From contig NZ_LXER01000032.1 in NCBI RefSeq assembly GCF_001654925.1, forward strand, positions 1 to 64,000: a DNA stretch of 64,000 nucleotides. The letters are read 5' to 3'. A model generated the notes under the pieces. That model did not search any database. It was not told the DNA's origin and worked only from the letters and a program-made list of their open reading frames with translations. The position numbers and the translations under genes are program-made. The stretch is from Buttiauxella brennerae ATCC 51605 (GTDB taxonomy: Bacteria; Pseudomonadota; Gammaproteobacteria; Enterobacterales; Enterobacteriaceae). Below, one piece after another: positions 33,337 to 42,948 of the stretch (position 1 is its first letter; every line of letters starts with the position of its first letter).

Positions 33337-35739
33337 TTAGCGTTTTGCCTGCCAGATACGTTGCTGATAATCACGGATAGAACGATCGGAGCTGAACATG
33401 CCGCAACGAGCCGTGTTAAGAATGGCGGCGCGCGTCCAGGCTTCCTGGTCGAGATACAGTGCATCCGCCAGTTTTTGCGCTTCGGCGTACGCGGTGAAAT
33501 CTGCCATCACCAAATACGGGTCGCCGCCTTGTTTACCAATGCTGTGGAGCATCTGGTCGAACGCATGTTTATCGCCATCGGCATAAATGCCCTTCTCCAG
33601 CTCTTTGAGCACCGCATCCAGCGTTTTATCTTTCTTACGCCATTTCACCGGATCGTAGCCTTTGGCTTTCAGCGCTTTTACTTCTTCCACAGTGTGGCCG
33701 AAGATAAAGATGTTTTCCGCGCCCACTTTCTCGGCGATTTCCACGTTCGCACCATCCAGCGTACCGACCGTCAACGCGCCGTTAAGTGCCAGTTTCATGT
33801 TGCCGGTGCCGGATGCTTCTTTACCTGCGGTAGAGATTTGTTCAGAAATATCCGCCGCTGGGATCATCACTTCCGCCGCAGAAACGCAGTAGTCAGGCAG
33901 GAACACCACTTTCAACTGATCGCCAACGATCGGATCGTTATTGATGGCGTGAGCGACTTTGTTGATCGCGAAGATAATATTTTTGGCGAGGTAGTAACCC
34001 GGTGCCGCTTTCGCACCAAACAGATACACTCGCGGCACGCGGGCGGCTGTTGGGTTCTCACGAATTTCTTTGTACTGCGCCAGGATATGCAGCAGGTTCA
34101 GGTGCTGGCGTTTGTATTCGTGCAGGCGTTTGATTTGCACGTCAAACAACGCATCCGGGCTTATCACGATGCCAGTACGCGTTTTCACAAACGCCGCCAG
34201 CTTCACTTTGTTCTGATATTTGATGTCGCGGTATTCTTTGCGGAATTTCGCGTCATCGGCATATTTTTCCAGCCCTTCCAGCACATCCAGATCGTTAGCC
34301 CACTCTTTCTTGAGTTTCTTATCAAGCAATGCTGCCAGCGCTGGGTTGCACTGTTTGATCCAGCGGCGCGGTGTAATACCGTTGGTGACGTTATGGAATT
34401 TGTTCGACCATAACTGGTGATATTCCGGGAACAGATCTTTGACCACTAAATCTGAGTGCAGCGCCGCAACGCCATTCACGGCGAAGCCACTGACAACACA
34501 CATATTCGCCATGCGAACTTGTTTGTCGTGCACAACGGCCAGTTTCGCCCAGACAGCCTCGTCGCCCGGCCAGGTTTTATCCACCAGCTTTTTAAAGCGA
34601 GCGTTGATCTCATTGATAATCTGCATATGGCGCGGCAACAGCGCTTTCACCAGCTTCTCGTCCCAGCACTCCAGCGCTTCAGGCATCAAAGTGTGGTTGG
34701 TGTAAGCGAAGGTTTTGCTGGTGATGGCCCATGCGTCGTCCCAGCTCATCTGGTGCTCGTCAATAAGCACACGCAGCAGCTCTGGAATCGCGATAGTCGG
34801 GTGGGTGTCGTTCAGCTGAATCACTTCGTAATCAGCCAGTTCTTTTAGCTTGCGCCCTGCTAAATGGTGACGACGTAAAATATCGCCCACTGAACACGCA
34901 CACTGGAAATACTGCTGCATCAGGCGCAGTTTCTTGCCGTTCAGATGGTTGTCGTTCGGGTAAAGCACTTTAGTCAGTTTTTCAGCGTCGATGCCCTGCT
35001 GTTCTGCTTTCAGGAAATCGCCGTCGTTGAATTTGGTGAGGTCAAACGGATGAGCGTGTTTTGCCTGCCACAAACGCAGCGGTTGCGCCACGCCATTACG
35101 GTAGCCGAGAACAGGCAAATCCCAGGCTTCGCCATGGAAGATAAACGCCGGTTCCCAACGCGTGGTGTCGCCGTCTTTAATCACTTTACCGCCAACACCC
35201 ACTTGTACATCGAGCGCTGCATTATGCTGGAACCATGGGTAGCTGCCGCGCTTCCAGTCATCAGGCGCTTCCATTTGATGACCATCCTGGAAGGACTGGC
35301 GGAACAGGCCATATTGATAATTCAGACCGTAACCAATCGCGGACTGGCCAACCGTTGCCATAGAGTCCAGGAAACATGCCGCGAGGCGTCCCAGACCACC
35401 GTTGCCCAATGCTGGATCAGTTTCTTCTTCCAGCAAATCGGTCAGGTTGATATCGAATGCTTTCAGTTCATCCGCCACTTCCTGATACCAGCCAAGGTTC
35501 AGCAAATTGTTGCCCGTCAGACGACCAATCAAAAACTCCATTGAGATGTAGTTGACGTGGCGCTGTTTCTTCTCAGGTTTAGCGACCGGCTGCGCGGCCA
35601 GTAATTCTGCAAGTGCACCGCTGACGGCATGCCACCATTGTTGCTGAGTCATTTCAGCGGCGGAATGCAGTCCATAACGCTGCCACTGACGTGTCAGTGC
35701 AGCCTGAAATTGTGCTTTATTGAAGGTCGTCTGTGACAT
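33337..35739 (-). CDS. malP: Maltodextrin phosphorylase
   Basis: GT35 phosphorylase releasing glucose 1-phosphate from maltodextrins. The PLP-lysine segment [20 protein letters not shown] and the family stretch [19 protein letters not shown] are present. The start at 35739 ([11 protein letters not shown]) gives 800 residues, close to the 797 of E. coli; an ATG 11 codons upstream is less likely. It differs from the second phosphorylase here, glgP, in lacking the N-terminal glycogen-storage extension. First gene of malPQ. Confidence 0.97.
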   Translation of the reverse strand: MSQTTFNKAQFQAALTRQWQRYGLHSAAEMTQQQWWHAVSGALAELLAAQPVAKPEKKQRHVNYISMEFLIGRLTGNNLLNLGWYQEVADELKAFDINLTDLLEEETDPALGNGGLGRLAACFLDSMATVGQSAIGYGLNYQYGLFRQSFQDGHQMEAPDDWKRGSYPWFQHNAALDVQVGVGGKVIKDGDTTRWEPAFIFHGEAWDLPVLGYRNGVAQPLRLWQAKHAHPFDLTKFNDGDFLKAEQQGIDAEKLTKVLYPNDNHLNGKKLRLMQQYFQCACSVGDILRRHHLAGRKLKELADYEVIQLNDTHPTIAIPELLRVLIDEHQMSWDDAWAITSKTFAYTNHTLMPEALECWDEKLVKALLPRHMQIINEINARFKKLVDKTWPGDEAVWAKLAVVHDKQVRMANMCVVSGFAVNGVAALHSDLVVKDLFPEYHQLWSNKFHNVTNGITPRRWIKQCNPALAALLDKKLKKEWANDLDVLEGLEKYADDAKFRKEYRDIKYQNKVKLAAFVKTRTGIVISPDALFDVQIKRLHEYKRQHLNLLHILAQYKEIRENPTAARVPRVYLFGAKAAPGYYLAKNIIFAINKVAHAINNDPIVGDQLKVVFLPDYCVSAAEVMIPAADISEQISTAGKEASGTGNMKLALNGALTVGTLDGANVEIAEKVGAENIFIFGHTVEEVKALKAKGYDPVKWRKKDKTLDAVLKELEKGIYADGDKHAFDQMLHSIGKQGGDPYLVMADFTAYAEAQKLADALYLDQEAWTRAAILNTARCGMFSSDRSIRDYQQRIWQAKR

Positions 35740-36115
35740 AGGGGCTCGGGTCCTGTGATGTTCTAATTTCATTACCCGTTAGTGTGCCGGGTGGCCTGGG
35801 CTTATTCCTCCTCCTGAGGGGGATTAGGGAGGGAGGAGTAGCGGGGAGTAGCTAAAAATGTGATCGCCGCCACTTAACGTTAGGTGCTTGCTGGCAGAAT
35901 GCCCACCAGCACTGAGTTTTTGCTTCGACCTAATCTACGCCTCGATTGGATTCATCTAATCAATAGATTTGTGACAAAGTGCAACTTACAACGTCTGAAA
36001 CCCTTAACAATCTTGCAATAAGCCGCAATCTGGTCGACCTTGTAGTTAGTATTAATTACGAAGCGTGAAAAAAATCGCATTCGTGCATATCTCATACACA
36101 GTGAAGTGATTGACC
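35740..36115. promoter_or_regulatory. malP-malT divergent control region: MalT boxes and CRP site
   Basis: The 376 bases between malP and malT hold the expected regulatory sites. MalT-box cores GGAGGA occur twice on the minus strand (about 35806-35815) and once on the plus strand (35832-35837), next to a GGGGATTAGG variant, some 70-100 bases ahead of malP. On the malT side TTTGTGACAAAGTGCAACTT (35968-35987) closely resembles the CRP site of the E. coli malT promoter. The assignments follow known family sites; spacing to transcription starts is not established. Confidence 0.65.
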
Positions 36116-38824
36116 ATGCTGATCCCCTCCAAATTAAGTCGTCCAGTTCGTCTGGAAAATACAGTGGTCCGCGACCGGCTGTTGATGAAATTATCGACAG
36201 CTAATAATTATCGACTGGCACTGATAACCAGCCCGGCGGGTTATGGAAAAACAACCCTGGTTTCTCAGTGGGCAGCAGGGAAAAATGAACTTGGTTGGTA
36301 CTCTCTGGATGAGGGTGATAACCAGCAAGAACGCTTTGCCAGCTATTTGATAGCGGCGATTCAGCAAGCGACCTCAGGCCATTGCGTCACCAGTGAAGTC
36401 ATGGTGCAAAAACGCCAGTACTCAAGCCTGAATGCTTTATTCGCCCAGCTCTTTATTGAAATGGTGGAATGGCATCGCCCAATGTTTTTGGTGATTGATG
36501 ATTACCATCTGATCACCAACCCCGTTATTCATGAAGCTATGCGCTTTTTTATTCGCCACCAGCCAGAAAATATGACGCTGGTCGTGTTGTCGCGCAATTT
36601 GCCACAACTGGGTATCGCCAATTTACGCGTGCGCGATCAACTGCTTGAAATTGGTAGCCAGCAACTCGCGTTTACCCATCCGGAAGCAAAACAGTTCTTT
36701 GACCACCGGCTGAACTCGCCACTCGAACATAGTGACAGCAACAGCCTGTGCGATGACGTCGCAGGCTGGGCGACTGCGCTGCAATTAATCGCACTTTCCG
36801 CACGGCAAAACAGCAACTCCTCACCTCATCATTCTGCACGCCGTCTTTCGGGCATTAACGCCAGCCACTTATCTGACTATCTGGCCGATGAAGTGCTGGA
36901 TAATGTTGATGCGCAAACCCGCAACTTCCTGCTGCGAAGTTCCGTGCTGCGTTCGATGAACGATGCATTGATTGTGCGCGTAACGGGCGAAGAAAACGGC
37001 CAGATGCGTCTTGAAGAAACGGAGCGGCAAGGACTGTTTATCCAACGCATGGATGACAGCGGCGAATGGTTCCGTTTCCATCCGCTGTTTGGCAATTTCC
37101 TGCGCCAGCGTTGCCAGTGGGAACTGGCGACAGAACTTCCGGATATTCATCGCGCCGCCGCAGAAAGCTGGATGGCGCAGGGTTTCCCAAGCGAAGCTAT
37201 TCACCATGCCCTTGCCGCAGGCGACGCCACCCTGCTGCGCGACATCTTGCTGCATCATGCCTGGGCACTGTTTAATCACAGCGAACTCACATTGCTGGAA
37301 GAGTCGTTAAAAGCACTGCCGTGGGAAAGTTTGCTGGAGAATCCAAAACTTGTTTTGTTGCAGGCGTGGTTGATGCAAAGCCAGCATCGCTACAGTGAAG
37401 TTAACACCCTACTGGCGCGCGCTGAACAAGAAATGAATGTCGTGATGGATGATGTCATGCACGGCGAATTTAACGCATTACGCGCTCAGGTTGCCATTAA
37501 TGACGGCAACCCGGATGAGGCAGAACGCCTTGCCATGATTGCGCTGGATACGCTACCGCTGGCCAGTTTTTACAGCCGGATTGTCGCGACTTCTGTACAC
37601 GGCGAAGTGCTGCACTGCAAAGGCGAGCTCACCAAATCGCTGTCAGTAATGCAGCAAACTGAACAAATGGCACGCCGCCATGACATGTGGCATTACGCGC
37701 TGTGGGGTTTATGCCAGCAGAGCGAAATCTTGCTGGCACAAGGCTTCCTTCAGTCTGCCTGGGAATCGCAAGAGAAAGCCTTCGCCCTGATTGAAGAGCA
37801 GCATCTTGAGCAACTCCCCTTACATGAGTTCCTGCTCCGTATTCGTGCGCAGCTCCTTTGGGCATGGTCGCGTCTGGATGAAGCTGAAGCCAGCACGCGC
37901 ATGGGCCTGGAAGTGCTTTCCGGCTACCAGCCGCAACAGCAATTACAATGTATGGCGCTGCTCGTGCAATGTTCACTGGCGCGCGGCGACATGGATAACG
38001 CACGTAATCACCTGAACCGCCTGGAAAACCTGCTGGGTAATGGCTCGTTCCACAGCGACTGGGTTTCCAACGCCGATAAAGTCCGTGTGATTTACTGGCA
38101 AATGACGGGGGATAAAAAATCTGCCGCCAACTGGCTGCGCCTGACGCCGAAGCCAGAGTTTGCCAATAACCACTTCCTGCAAAGCCAGTGGCGTAATATC
38201 GCACGTGCACAAATTTTGCTGAGTGATTTCGAACCCGCCGAAATGGTGCTTGAAGAGTTAAACGAAAACGCCCGCAGCCTGCGCCTGATGAGTGACCTTA
38301 ACCGCAACCTGCTACTGCTAAACCAGCTTTACTGGCAGGCCGGGCGTAAAAGCGATGCGCAACGCGTGCTGCTGGAAGCGCTAGCGCTGGCGAATCGCAC
38401 CGGGTTTATCAGCCATTTTGTGATTGAAGGCGAAGCGATGGCGCAGCAGTTACGCCAGTTGATTCAACTCAACACATTACCCGAACTCGACCAGCATCGT
38501 GCGCAGCGCATTTTGCGTGAAATTAACCAGCATCACCGCCATAAGTTCGCCCATTTTGATGAGAACTTTGTTAACCGTTTACTGACGCACCCGGAAGTAC
38601 CGGAGCTTATCCGCACCAGCCCGCTGACACAGCGTGAATGGCAAGTGCTGGGACTGATTTATTCAGGCTACAGCAATGAACAAATCGCCGGCGAGCTGGA
38701 TGTGGCGGCCACGACGATTAAAACGCACATTCGTAATTTGTATCAGAAACTGGGCGTGGCACACCGCCAGGACGCGGTGCAGCACGCGCAAAAATTGCTG
38801 AAGATGATGGGTTACGGGGTTTAA
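36116..38824 (+). CDS. malT: Maltose regulon activator MalT
   Basis: STAND-class ATP-dependent activator responding to maltotriose. Order: P-loop SPAGYGKTT near residues 39-47, Walker B in LVIDDYHLI, winged-helix and superhelical sensor repeats (about 240-800), and a C-terminal LuxR-type HTH ([20 protein letters not shown], then [16 protein letters not shown]). The ATG at 36116 gives [10 protein letters not shown], the conserved family start (902 residues), preferred over an in-frame TTG two codons upstream. No strong ribosome site is seen, consistent with the known poor translation of malT. Confidence 0.97.
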   Translation: MLIPSKLSRPVRLENTVVRDRLLMKLSTANNYRLALITSPAGYGKTTLVSQWAAGKNELGWYSLDEGDNQQERFASYLIAAIQQATSGHCVTSEVMVQKRQYSSLNALFAQLFIEMVEWHRPMFLVIDDYHLITNPVIHEAMRFFIRHQPENMTLVVLSRNLPQLGIANLRVRDQLLEIGSQQLAFTHPEAKQFFDHRLNSPLEHSDSNSLCDDVAGWATALQLIALSARQNSNSSPHHSARRLSGINASHLSDYLADEVLDNVDAQTRNFLLRSSVLRSMNDALIVRVTGEENGQMRLEETERQGLFIQRMDDSGEWFRFHPLFGNFLRQRCQWELATELPDIHRAAAESWMAQGFPSEAIHHALAAGDATLLRDILLHHAWALFNHSELTLLEESLKALPWESLLENPKLVLLQAWLMQSQHRYSEVNTLLARAEQEMNVVMDDVMHGEFNALRAQVAINDGNPDEAERLAMIALDTLPLASFYSRIVATSVHGEVLHCKGELTKSLSVMQQTEQMARRHDMWHYALWGLCQQSEILLAQGFLQSAWESQEKAFALIEEQHLEQLPLHEFLLRIRAQLLWAWSRLDEAEASTRMGLEVLSGYQPQQQLQCMALLVQCSLARGDMDNARNHLNRLENLLGNGSFHSDWVSNADKVRVIYWQMTGDKKSAANWLRLTPKPEFANNHFLQSQWRNIARAQILLSDFEPAEMVLEELNENARSLRLMSDLNRNLLLLNQLYWQAGRKSDAQRVLLEALALANRTGFISHFVIEGEAMAQQLRQLIQLNTLPELDQHRAQRILREINQHHRHKFAHFDENFVNRLLTHPEVPELIRTSPLTQREWQVLGLIYSGYSNEQIAGELDVAATTIKTHIRNLYQKLGVAHRQDAVQHAQKLLKMMGYGV

Positions 38825-38828
38825 ATTA

Positions 38829-38897
38829 CCCTCACCCTGAGGGAGAGGGTATAGAACGGTTTTCTCCCTCTCCTGGGGGAGAGGGTCGGGGTGAGGG
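38829..38897. repeat. 70-bp dispersed palindromic repeat (copy 2), malT-glpD junction
   Basis: Starts CCCTCACCCTGAGGGAGAGG and ends GAGAGGGTCGGGGTGAGGG. Its reverse complement matches positions 29-98 nearly base for base, including the GGAGAAAACCG linker. It separates convergent malT and glpD and marks the left edge of the glp block that is inverted relative to E. coli. Confidence 0.8.
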
Positions 38898-38905
38898 CAA
38901 AAAAC

Positions 38906-40414
38906 TCACGACGCCAGCGATAACGCAGCTTTAGAGCCCCACTTTCCCAGCCACTGCGCCACCCGCGCCTGCTGCTCTTCGTTTAACCACATCCCTAATT
39001 TGGTACGACGCCAGATAGCATCATCCACGCCGCGCACCCACTCGTGTTCAACCAGGTAGCGCAACTCGGCCTCATAAAACTCATGCCCGAAATCTTCGCC
39101 TAACTCGTTGATGCTGGTGGCACGGCCCAGAATCAAATCACTGTTGCTGCCGTAAGTACGTGAGTAACGGCGTGCCAGGCTTTCGGTCAGGAACGGGTAA
39201 CGGCGGCGCAACTGCGCGGCGTAATCATCCCGGTCACCATTGATATCGCCACCCGGTAAAGTGCAACCTTTGGTCCATGCAGGTCCCATTTTCGGGTAAT
39301 AGCCTTTCAACTTCTCCAGCGCGTGTTCCGCAAGTTTACGATACGTGGTGAGCTTGCCGCCAAACACAGACAACAGTGGAGCTTTGCCCTGCTCGTCATG
39401 GATATCAAGCGTGTAGTCACGCGTAATAGCTTGCGGTGAATCAGACTCATCATCACACAGCGGTCGCACGCCAGAGTAAGTCCAGACAATGTCCTCGCGG
39501 CTCAGTGTCTTTTTAAAGTGCGCGTTATACGCATTCAGCAGGTAATTGATTTCGTTGTCATCAATGTGAACATTTTTCGGGTCGCCCTTATATTCCACAT
39601 CAGTGGTGCCAATAATCGAAAACTCATCCATCCACGGGATCACAAACACAATGCGCTTATCTTCGTTTTGCAGAATGTAAGCCTGCTTCTGGTTGTGCAC
39701 GCGTGGCACGACGATATGGCTGCCTTTGATCAGGCGGATGCCATATGGCGAAGGCAACTGGAGGCCATCATCAAAGAAGTTCTTCACCCACGGACCGGTG
39801 GCATTGACCAGACCACGAGCTCGCCAGGTAAAGGTTTCGCCAGTATCAATGTCCTGCGCTTCGACAATCCAGTGGCCGTTTTCACGGCGAGCGCTGGTGG
39901 CACGGGTGCGGGTTTTCACTTCCCCACCTTCACGCGTCACCATCTGCGCGTTCGCTAACACCAGGCGGGCATCGTCTACCCAACAATCAGAATATTCGAA
40001 ACCGCGCACAATATTAGGTTTCAGGACAGAATCTGCGCCAAAACGCAAACTGGTGGACGCAGGTAAACTGGTGCGCTTACCCAAATGGTCGTACATAAAC
40101 AGGCCAATTCGAATCATCCACGCCGGGCGCAGATGTGGGCGATGTGGCAAACGAAAGCGCATCGGGAAAGCAATATGTGGAGCCATATTCAGCAGCACTT
40201 CGCGCTCGGCTAATGCTTCACTCACCAGGCGAAATTCGTAATGCTCCAGGTAGCGCAGGCCACCATGAATCAATTTCGAGCTATTCGATGATGTGGCACT
40301 GGCCAGATCCTGCGCTTCAAGCATCAACACGGATAAACCACGGCCTGCGGCGTCAGCGGCGATACCTGCCCCGTTAATTCCTCCGCCAATCACAATCAGA
40401 TCTTTAGTTTCCAT
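38906..40414 (-). CDS. glpD: Aerobic glycerol-3-phosphate dehydrogenase
   Basis: Membrane-associated FAD enzyme that oxidises sn-glycerol 3-phosphate to dihydroxyacetone phosphate and feeds electrons to ubiquinone. The FAD-binding GGGINGAGIAADAAGRGLSV is at the N-terminus, followed by the family motif SSKLIHGGLRYLEHYEFRLV. Length 502. It is divergent from glpE. Two GlpR-like operators lie just ahead of the start. Confidence 0.98.
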   Translation of the reverse strand: METKDLIVIGGGINGAGIAADAAGRGLSVLMLEAQDLASATSSNSSKLIHGGLRYLEHYEFRLVSEALAEREVLLNMAPHIAFPMRFRLPHRPHLRPAWMIRIGLFMYDHLGKRTSLPASTSLRFGADSVLKPNIVRGFEYSDCWVDDARLVLANAQMVTREGGEVKTRTRATSARRENGHWIVEAQDIDTGETFTWRARGLVNATGPWVKNFFDDGLQLPSPYGIRLIKGSHIVVPRVHNQKQAYILQNEDKRIVFVIPWMDEFSIIGTTDVEYKGDPKNVHIDDNEINYLLNAYNAHFKKTLSREDIVWTYSGVRPLCDDESDSPQAITRDYTLDIHDEQGKAPLLSVFGGKLTTYRKLAEHALEKLKGYYPKMGPAWTKGCTLPGGDINGDRDDYAAQLRRRYPFLTESLARRYSRTYGSNSDLILGRATSINELGEDFGHEFYEAELRYLVEHEWVRGVDDAIWRRTKLGMWLNEEQQARVAQWLGKWGSKAALSLAS

Positions 40415-40425
40415 GTTGCCCTCAC

Positions 40426-40465
40426 ACGCTTTCGTTAAAGTTCAAATATGTTCGTTATCGCTCAT
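40426..40465. promoter_or_regulatory. Tandem GlpR operators upstream of glpD
   Basis: ATGTTCGTTATCGCTCAT at 40448-40465 matches the GlpR operator (ATGTTCG-TA-CGAACAT type), and a second, weaker copy ACGCTTTCGTTAAAGTTCAA lies at 40426-40445. The TTCGTTA cores are exactly 20 bases apart, as expected for the tandem glpD operators. The regulator itself is encoded nearby at 42094. Confidence 0.7.
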
Positions 40466-40539
40466 ACTAGCAAGAGTACGCGCGGTTTGTAACGAAAAAA
40501 AAACATTACTGCGTGATATGGATAACATAATGACGTTAA

Positions 40540-40666
40540 TATACTCGAGCTACTTCAAGATGCAGGTAGGCGGCAAACGAATGAATCCCGATGAGCTTAC
40601 TGTAGTAAGTGATTCGGGTGAATGAGGGCAGCCAACAACCCTGCAACTTGAAGGGCGACGGGTATA
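40540..40666 (+). repeat. ERIC element 2 (glpD-glpE gap)
   Basis: A 127-bp ERIC from TATACTCGAG to GGGTATA with core GATGAGCTTACTGTAGTAAG and GTGATTCGGGTGAATG. It fills most of the space between the glpD operators and glpE and ends about 70 bases before the glpE start. Confidence 0.92.
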
Positions 40667-40733
40667 TCAGCGGCCAGAGGGCAGATTCCCTTAATATAGC
40701 GCAAAGCAATTCAATAAAATGACGAGCAAAACC

Positions 40734-41063
40734 ATGGAAACTTTTGAGTGTATTGGTGTGGAAGAAGCGCACCAGAAGTTGCAGCAAAAACACGCTGTGT
40801 TAGTGGATATCCGCGATCCACAAAGCTTTGCGATGGGCCATACGCCGGGCGCGTTCCATCTGACTAACGATCGTTTAGTGGCCTTTATGCAGCAAACCGA
40901 TTTTGAAACCCCTGTCATGGTGATGTGCTATCACGGCAATAGCAGCAAAGGTGCGGCGCAGTATTTGCTGCAACAAGGATACGATCAGGTGTACAGCGTC
41001 GATGGTGGTTTTGACGCATGGCACCGTCATTTCCCGGCAGAAGTCGAACACGGCACGTCTTAA
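40734..41063 (+). CDS. glpE: Thiosulfate sulfurtransferase GlpE (rhodanese)
   Basis: Single-domain rhodanese that transfers sulfane sulfur from thiosulfate to cyanide or, probably, thioredoxin. The active-site loop is CYHGNSS with Cys 65 when counted from the ATG at 40734. That start (METFECIGV) matches the E. coli protein; an ATG five codons upstream has no better ribosome site. The N-terminal [12 protein letters not shown] motif is typical. It is bracketed by two ERIC elements in the same orientation. Confidence 0.95.
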   Translation: METFECIGVEEAHQKLQQKHAVLVDIRDPQSFAMGHTPGAFHLTNDRLVAFMQQTDFETPVMVMCYHGNSSKGAAQYLLQQGYDQVYSVDGGFDAWHRHFPAEVEHGTS

Positions 41064-41081
41064 ATTGTTGTGCGACTGCCT

Positions 41082-41206
41082 TACCCTAAATAATTCGAGC
41101 TGCATCAAGGCGGCAAGGGAATGAATCCCGATGAGCTTACTTAAGTAAGTGATTTGGGTGAATGAGTGCAGCCAACAAAGATGCAGTTTGAAGTATGACG
41201 GGTATA
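41082..41206 (+). repeat. ERIC element 3 (glpE-glpG gap)
   Basis: A 125-bp ERIC from TACCC to GGGTATA with core GATGAGCTTACTTAAGTAAG and GTGATTTGGGTGAATG. It sits inside the glpEGR transcription unit, so the hairpin would be part of the mRNA between glpE and glpG if they are cotranscribed. Confidence 0.92.
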
Positions 41207-41240
41207 CTCATTTCTTTTGTACGGATTTGGTTGAAACCTT

Positions 41241-42071
41241 ATGATCATGATTACCTCGTTTGCCAACCCGCGAGTCGCGCAGGCATTTGTCGACTATATG
41301 GCGACGCAGGGGATTATCCTCACGATTCAACGGCATGAACAAAGCGATATCTGGTTGGCGAATGACAGCCAGGAATCACGCGTTCGTACTGAGCTTGAAC
41401 AATTCCTCGCCAATCCTGGTGATTCACGTTATCTGGCCGCAAGCTGGAATACCGGCCACACTGGCAGCGGCTTGCAGTATCAACGCTATCCGTTCCTCGC
41501 TACGATTACGCAGAAAGCTGGTCCCTTCACAATGGTGATCATGGCCGCCTGTGTGCTGGTCTACCTGATGATGCAAGTGATGGGTGACCGTGCGGTTATG
41601 GTCTGGTTAGCGTGGCCGTACAAAGACAGTTTGCACTATGAATTGTGGCGCTATTTCAGCCATGCTTTGATGCACTTTTCTATTATGCATATCGCGTTTA
41701 ACTTACTGTGGTGGTGGTACCTCGGCGGCCCTGTGGAAAAGCGCCTCGGCAGCGGAAAACTCATCACATTAACGTTGATTTCGGCTTTATTGAGCGGTTT
41801 TGTACAGGCTAAATTTGGTGGCCCGTTGTTTGGTGGTTTGTCCGGTGTGGTTTACGCGCTGATGGGTTATGTCTGGCTGCGTGGCGAACGTGACCCTGAC
41901 AGCGGCATCTATATGCAGCGCGGCCTGTTAGGCTTTGCAGTACTGTGGATTGTGATAGGATTTTTCGATGTTTTAGGAATGTCTATCGCCAACGCTGCAC
42001 ACATCACCGGCCTGGTTGTTGGGCTTGCGATGGCGCTGGTTGATACAATGCATGCGCGAAAACGAACATAG
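41241..42071 (+). CDS. glpG: Rhomboid protease GlpG
   Basis: Six-helix intramembrane serine protease. An N-terminal cytoplasmic domain (about 1-90) precedes the membrane core; the catalytic Ser 201 lies in [13 protein letters not shown] and His 254 in NAAHITG, numbering being equal to E. coli (276 residues). The L1-loop WR motif reads [14 protein letters not shown] and helix 2 carries the [10 protein letters not shown] segment. glpR follows after 22 bases. Confidence 0.98.
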   Translation: MIMITSFANPRVAQAFVDYMATQGIILTIQRHEQSDIWLANDSQESRVRTELEQFLANPGDSRYLAASWNTGHTGSGLQYQRYPFLATITQKAGPFTMVIMAACVLVYLMMQVMGDRAVMVWLAWPYKDSLHYELWRYFSHALMHFSIMHIAFNLLWWWYLGGPVEKRLGSGKLITLTLISALLSGFVQAKFGGPLFGGLSGVVYALMGYVWLRGERDPDSGIYMQRGLLGFAVLWIVIGFFDVLGMSIANAAHITGLVVGLAMALVDTMHARKRT

Positions 42072-42093
42072 CATTTCAGGAGAATAAAACAGC

Positions 42094-42852
42094 GTGAAGC
42101 AAACACAACGTCATGATGCGATTGTCGAACTGGTTAAAAAACAAGGCTATGTCAGCACAGAAGAGCTGGTTGAACAGTTTGAAGTGAGTCCACAAACCAT
42201 TCGCCGTGATCTGAACGATCTCGCCGAGCAGAATCTGATCATGCGCCATCACGGTGGCGCAGCACTGCCTTCTAGCTCTGTGAATACGCCGTGGCATGAC
42301 CGTAAAGCGACTCAGACAGCGGAAAAAGAGCGTATCGCCCAGAAAGTCGCCAGTCAGATCCCTAACGGTGCCACGCTGTTTATTGATATCGGTACCACGC
42401 CGGAAGCCGTCGCGCATGCGTTGCTAAACCACAGCAATTTGCGCATCGTGACCAACAACCTGAACGTGGCGAATACGCTCAAAGTTAAAGAAGACTTCCG
42501 CATAATTCTGGCGGGTGGCGAATTACGCAGCCGCGACGGCGGAATTATCGGCGAAGCGACGCTCGATTTTATCTCTCAGTTCAGGCTGGATTTCGGCATT
42601 CTGGGGATCAGCGGCATCGACGGTGACGGCTCATTGCTGGAGTTTGATTACCACGAAGTTCGTACTAAACGCGCAATTATTGAAAACTCACGCTGTGTGA
42701 TGCTGGTTGTCGATCACTCTAAATTCGGCCGTAATGCGATGGTGAATCTGGGTAGTATTAGCCTTGTCGATCAGGTTTATACCGATGTGATGCCACCCGC
42801 AGGCGTGATGCAGGTGATTGCCGAGAATAACGTGCAACTGGAGTTGTGCTGA
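42094..42852 (+). CDS. glpR: Glycerol-3-phosphate regulon repressor GlpR
   Basis: DeoR-family repressor released by glycerol 3-phosphate. The N-terminal HTH is VSTEELVEQFEVSPQTIRRD, and the C-terminal sugar-phosphate sensor (DeoRC, ISOCOT fold) includes TLFIDIGTTPEAVAHAL. It starts with GTG, preceded by CAGGAG; the next residues KQTQRHDAIVELVK fix this start. Length 252. It is expected to act on the operators at 40426-40465. Confidence 0.98.
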   Translation: MKQTQRHDAIVELVKKQGYVSTEELVEQFEVSPQTIRRDLNDLAEQNLIMRHHGGAALPSSSVNTPWHDRKATQTAEKERIAQKVASQIPNGATLFIDIGTTPEAVAHALLNHSNLRIVTNNLNVANTLKVKEDFRIILAGGELRSRDGGIIGEATLDFISQFRLDFGILGISGIDGDGSLLEFDYHEVRTKRAIIENSRCVMLVVDHSKFGRNAMVNLGSISLVDQVYTDVMPPAGVMQVIAENNVQLELC

Positions 42853-42869
42853 TATTTGCGTGAGAACAA

Positions 42870-42943
42870 CCCTCACCTCTGCCCTCTCCCTGAGGGAGAG
42901 GGGGAATACGGGGCTAGTCCCCTCGCCCCTTTGGGGAGAGGGG
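42870..42943. repeat. 70-bp palindromic repeat family (copy 3), glpR-glgP junction
   Basis: Begins CCCTCACCTCTGCCCTCTCC with a CCCTCTCCCTGAGGGAGAGGG palindrome, followed by a second palindrome CCCCTCGCCCCTTTGGGGAGAGGGG. It lies between convergent glpR and glgP and forms the right edge of the inverted glp block. Confidence 0.75.
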
Positions 42944-42948
42944 AATAA

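Noticed and set aside
33361-34413. A 350-codon open frame opposite malP
   Set aside because: Shadow of malP; the opposite strand is a full-length phosphorylase.
40540-41206. Repeats around glpE considered as a CRISPR-like or tandem array
   Set aside because: They are two 125-127 bp ERIC elements separated by a gene, not short direct repeats with spacers.
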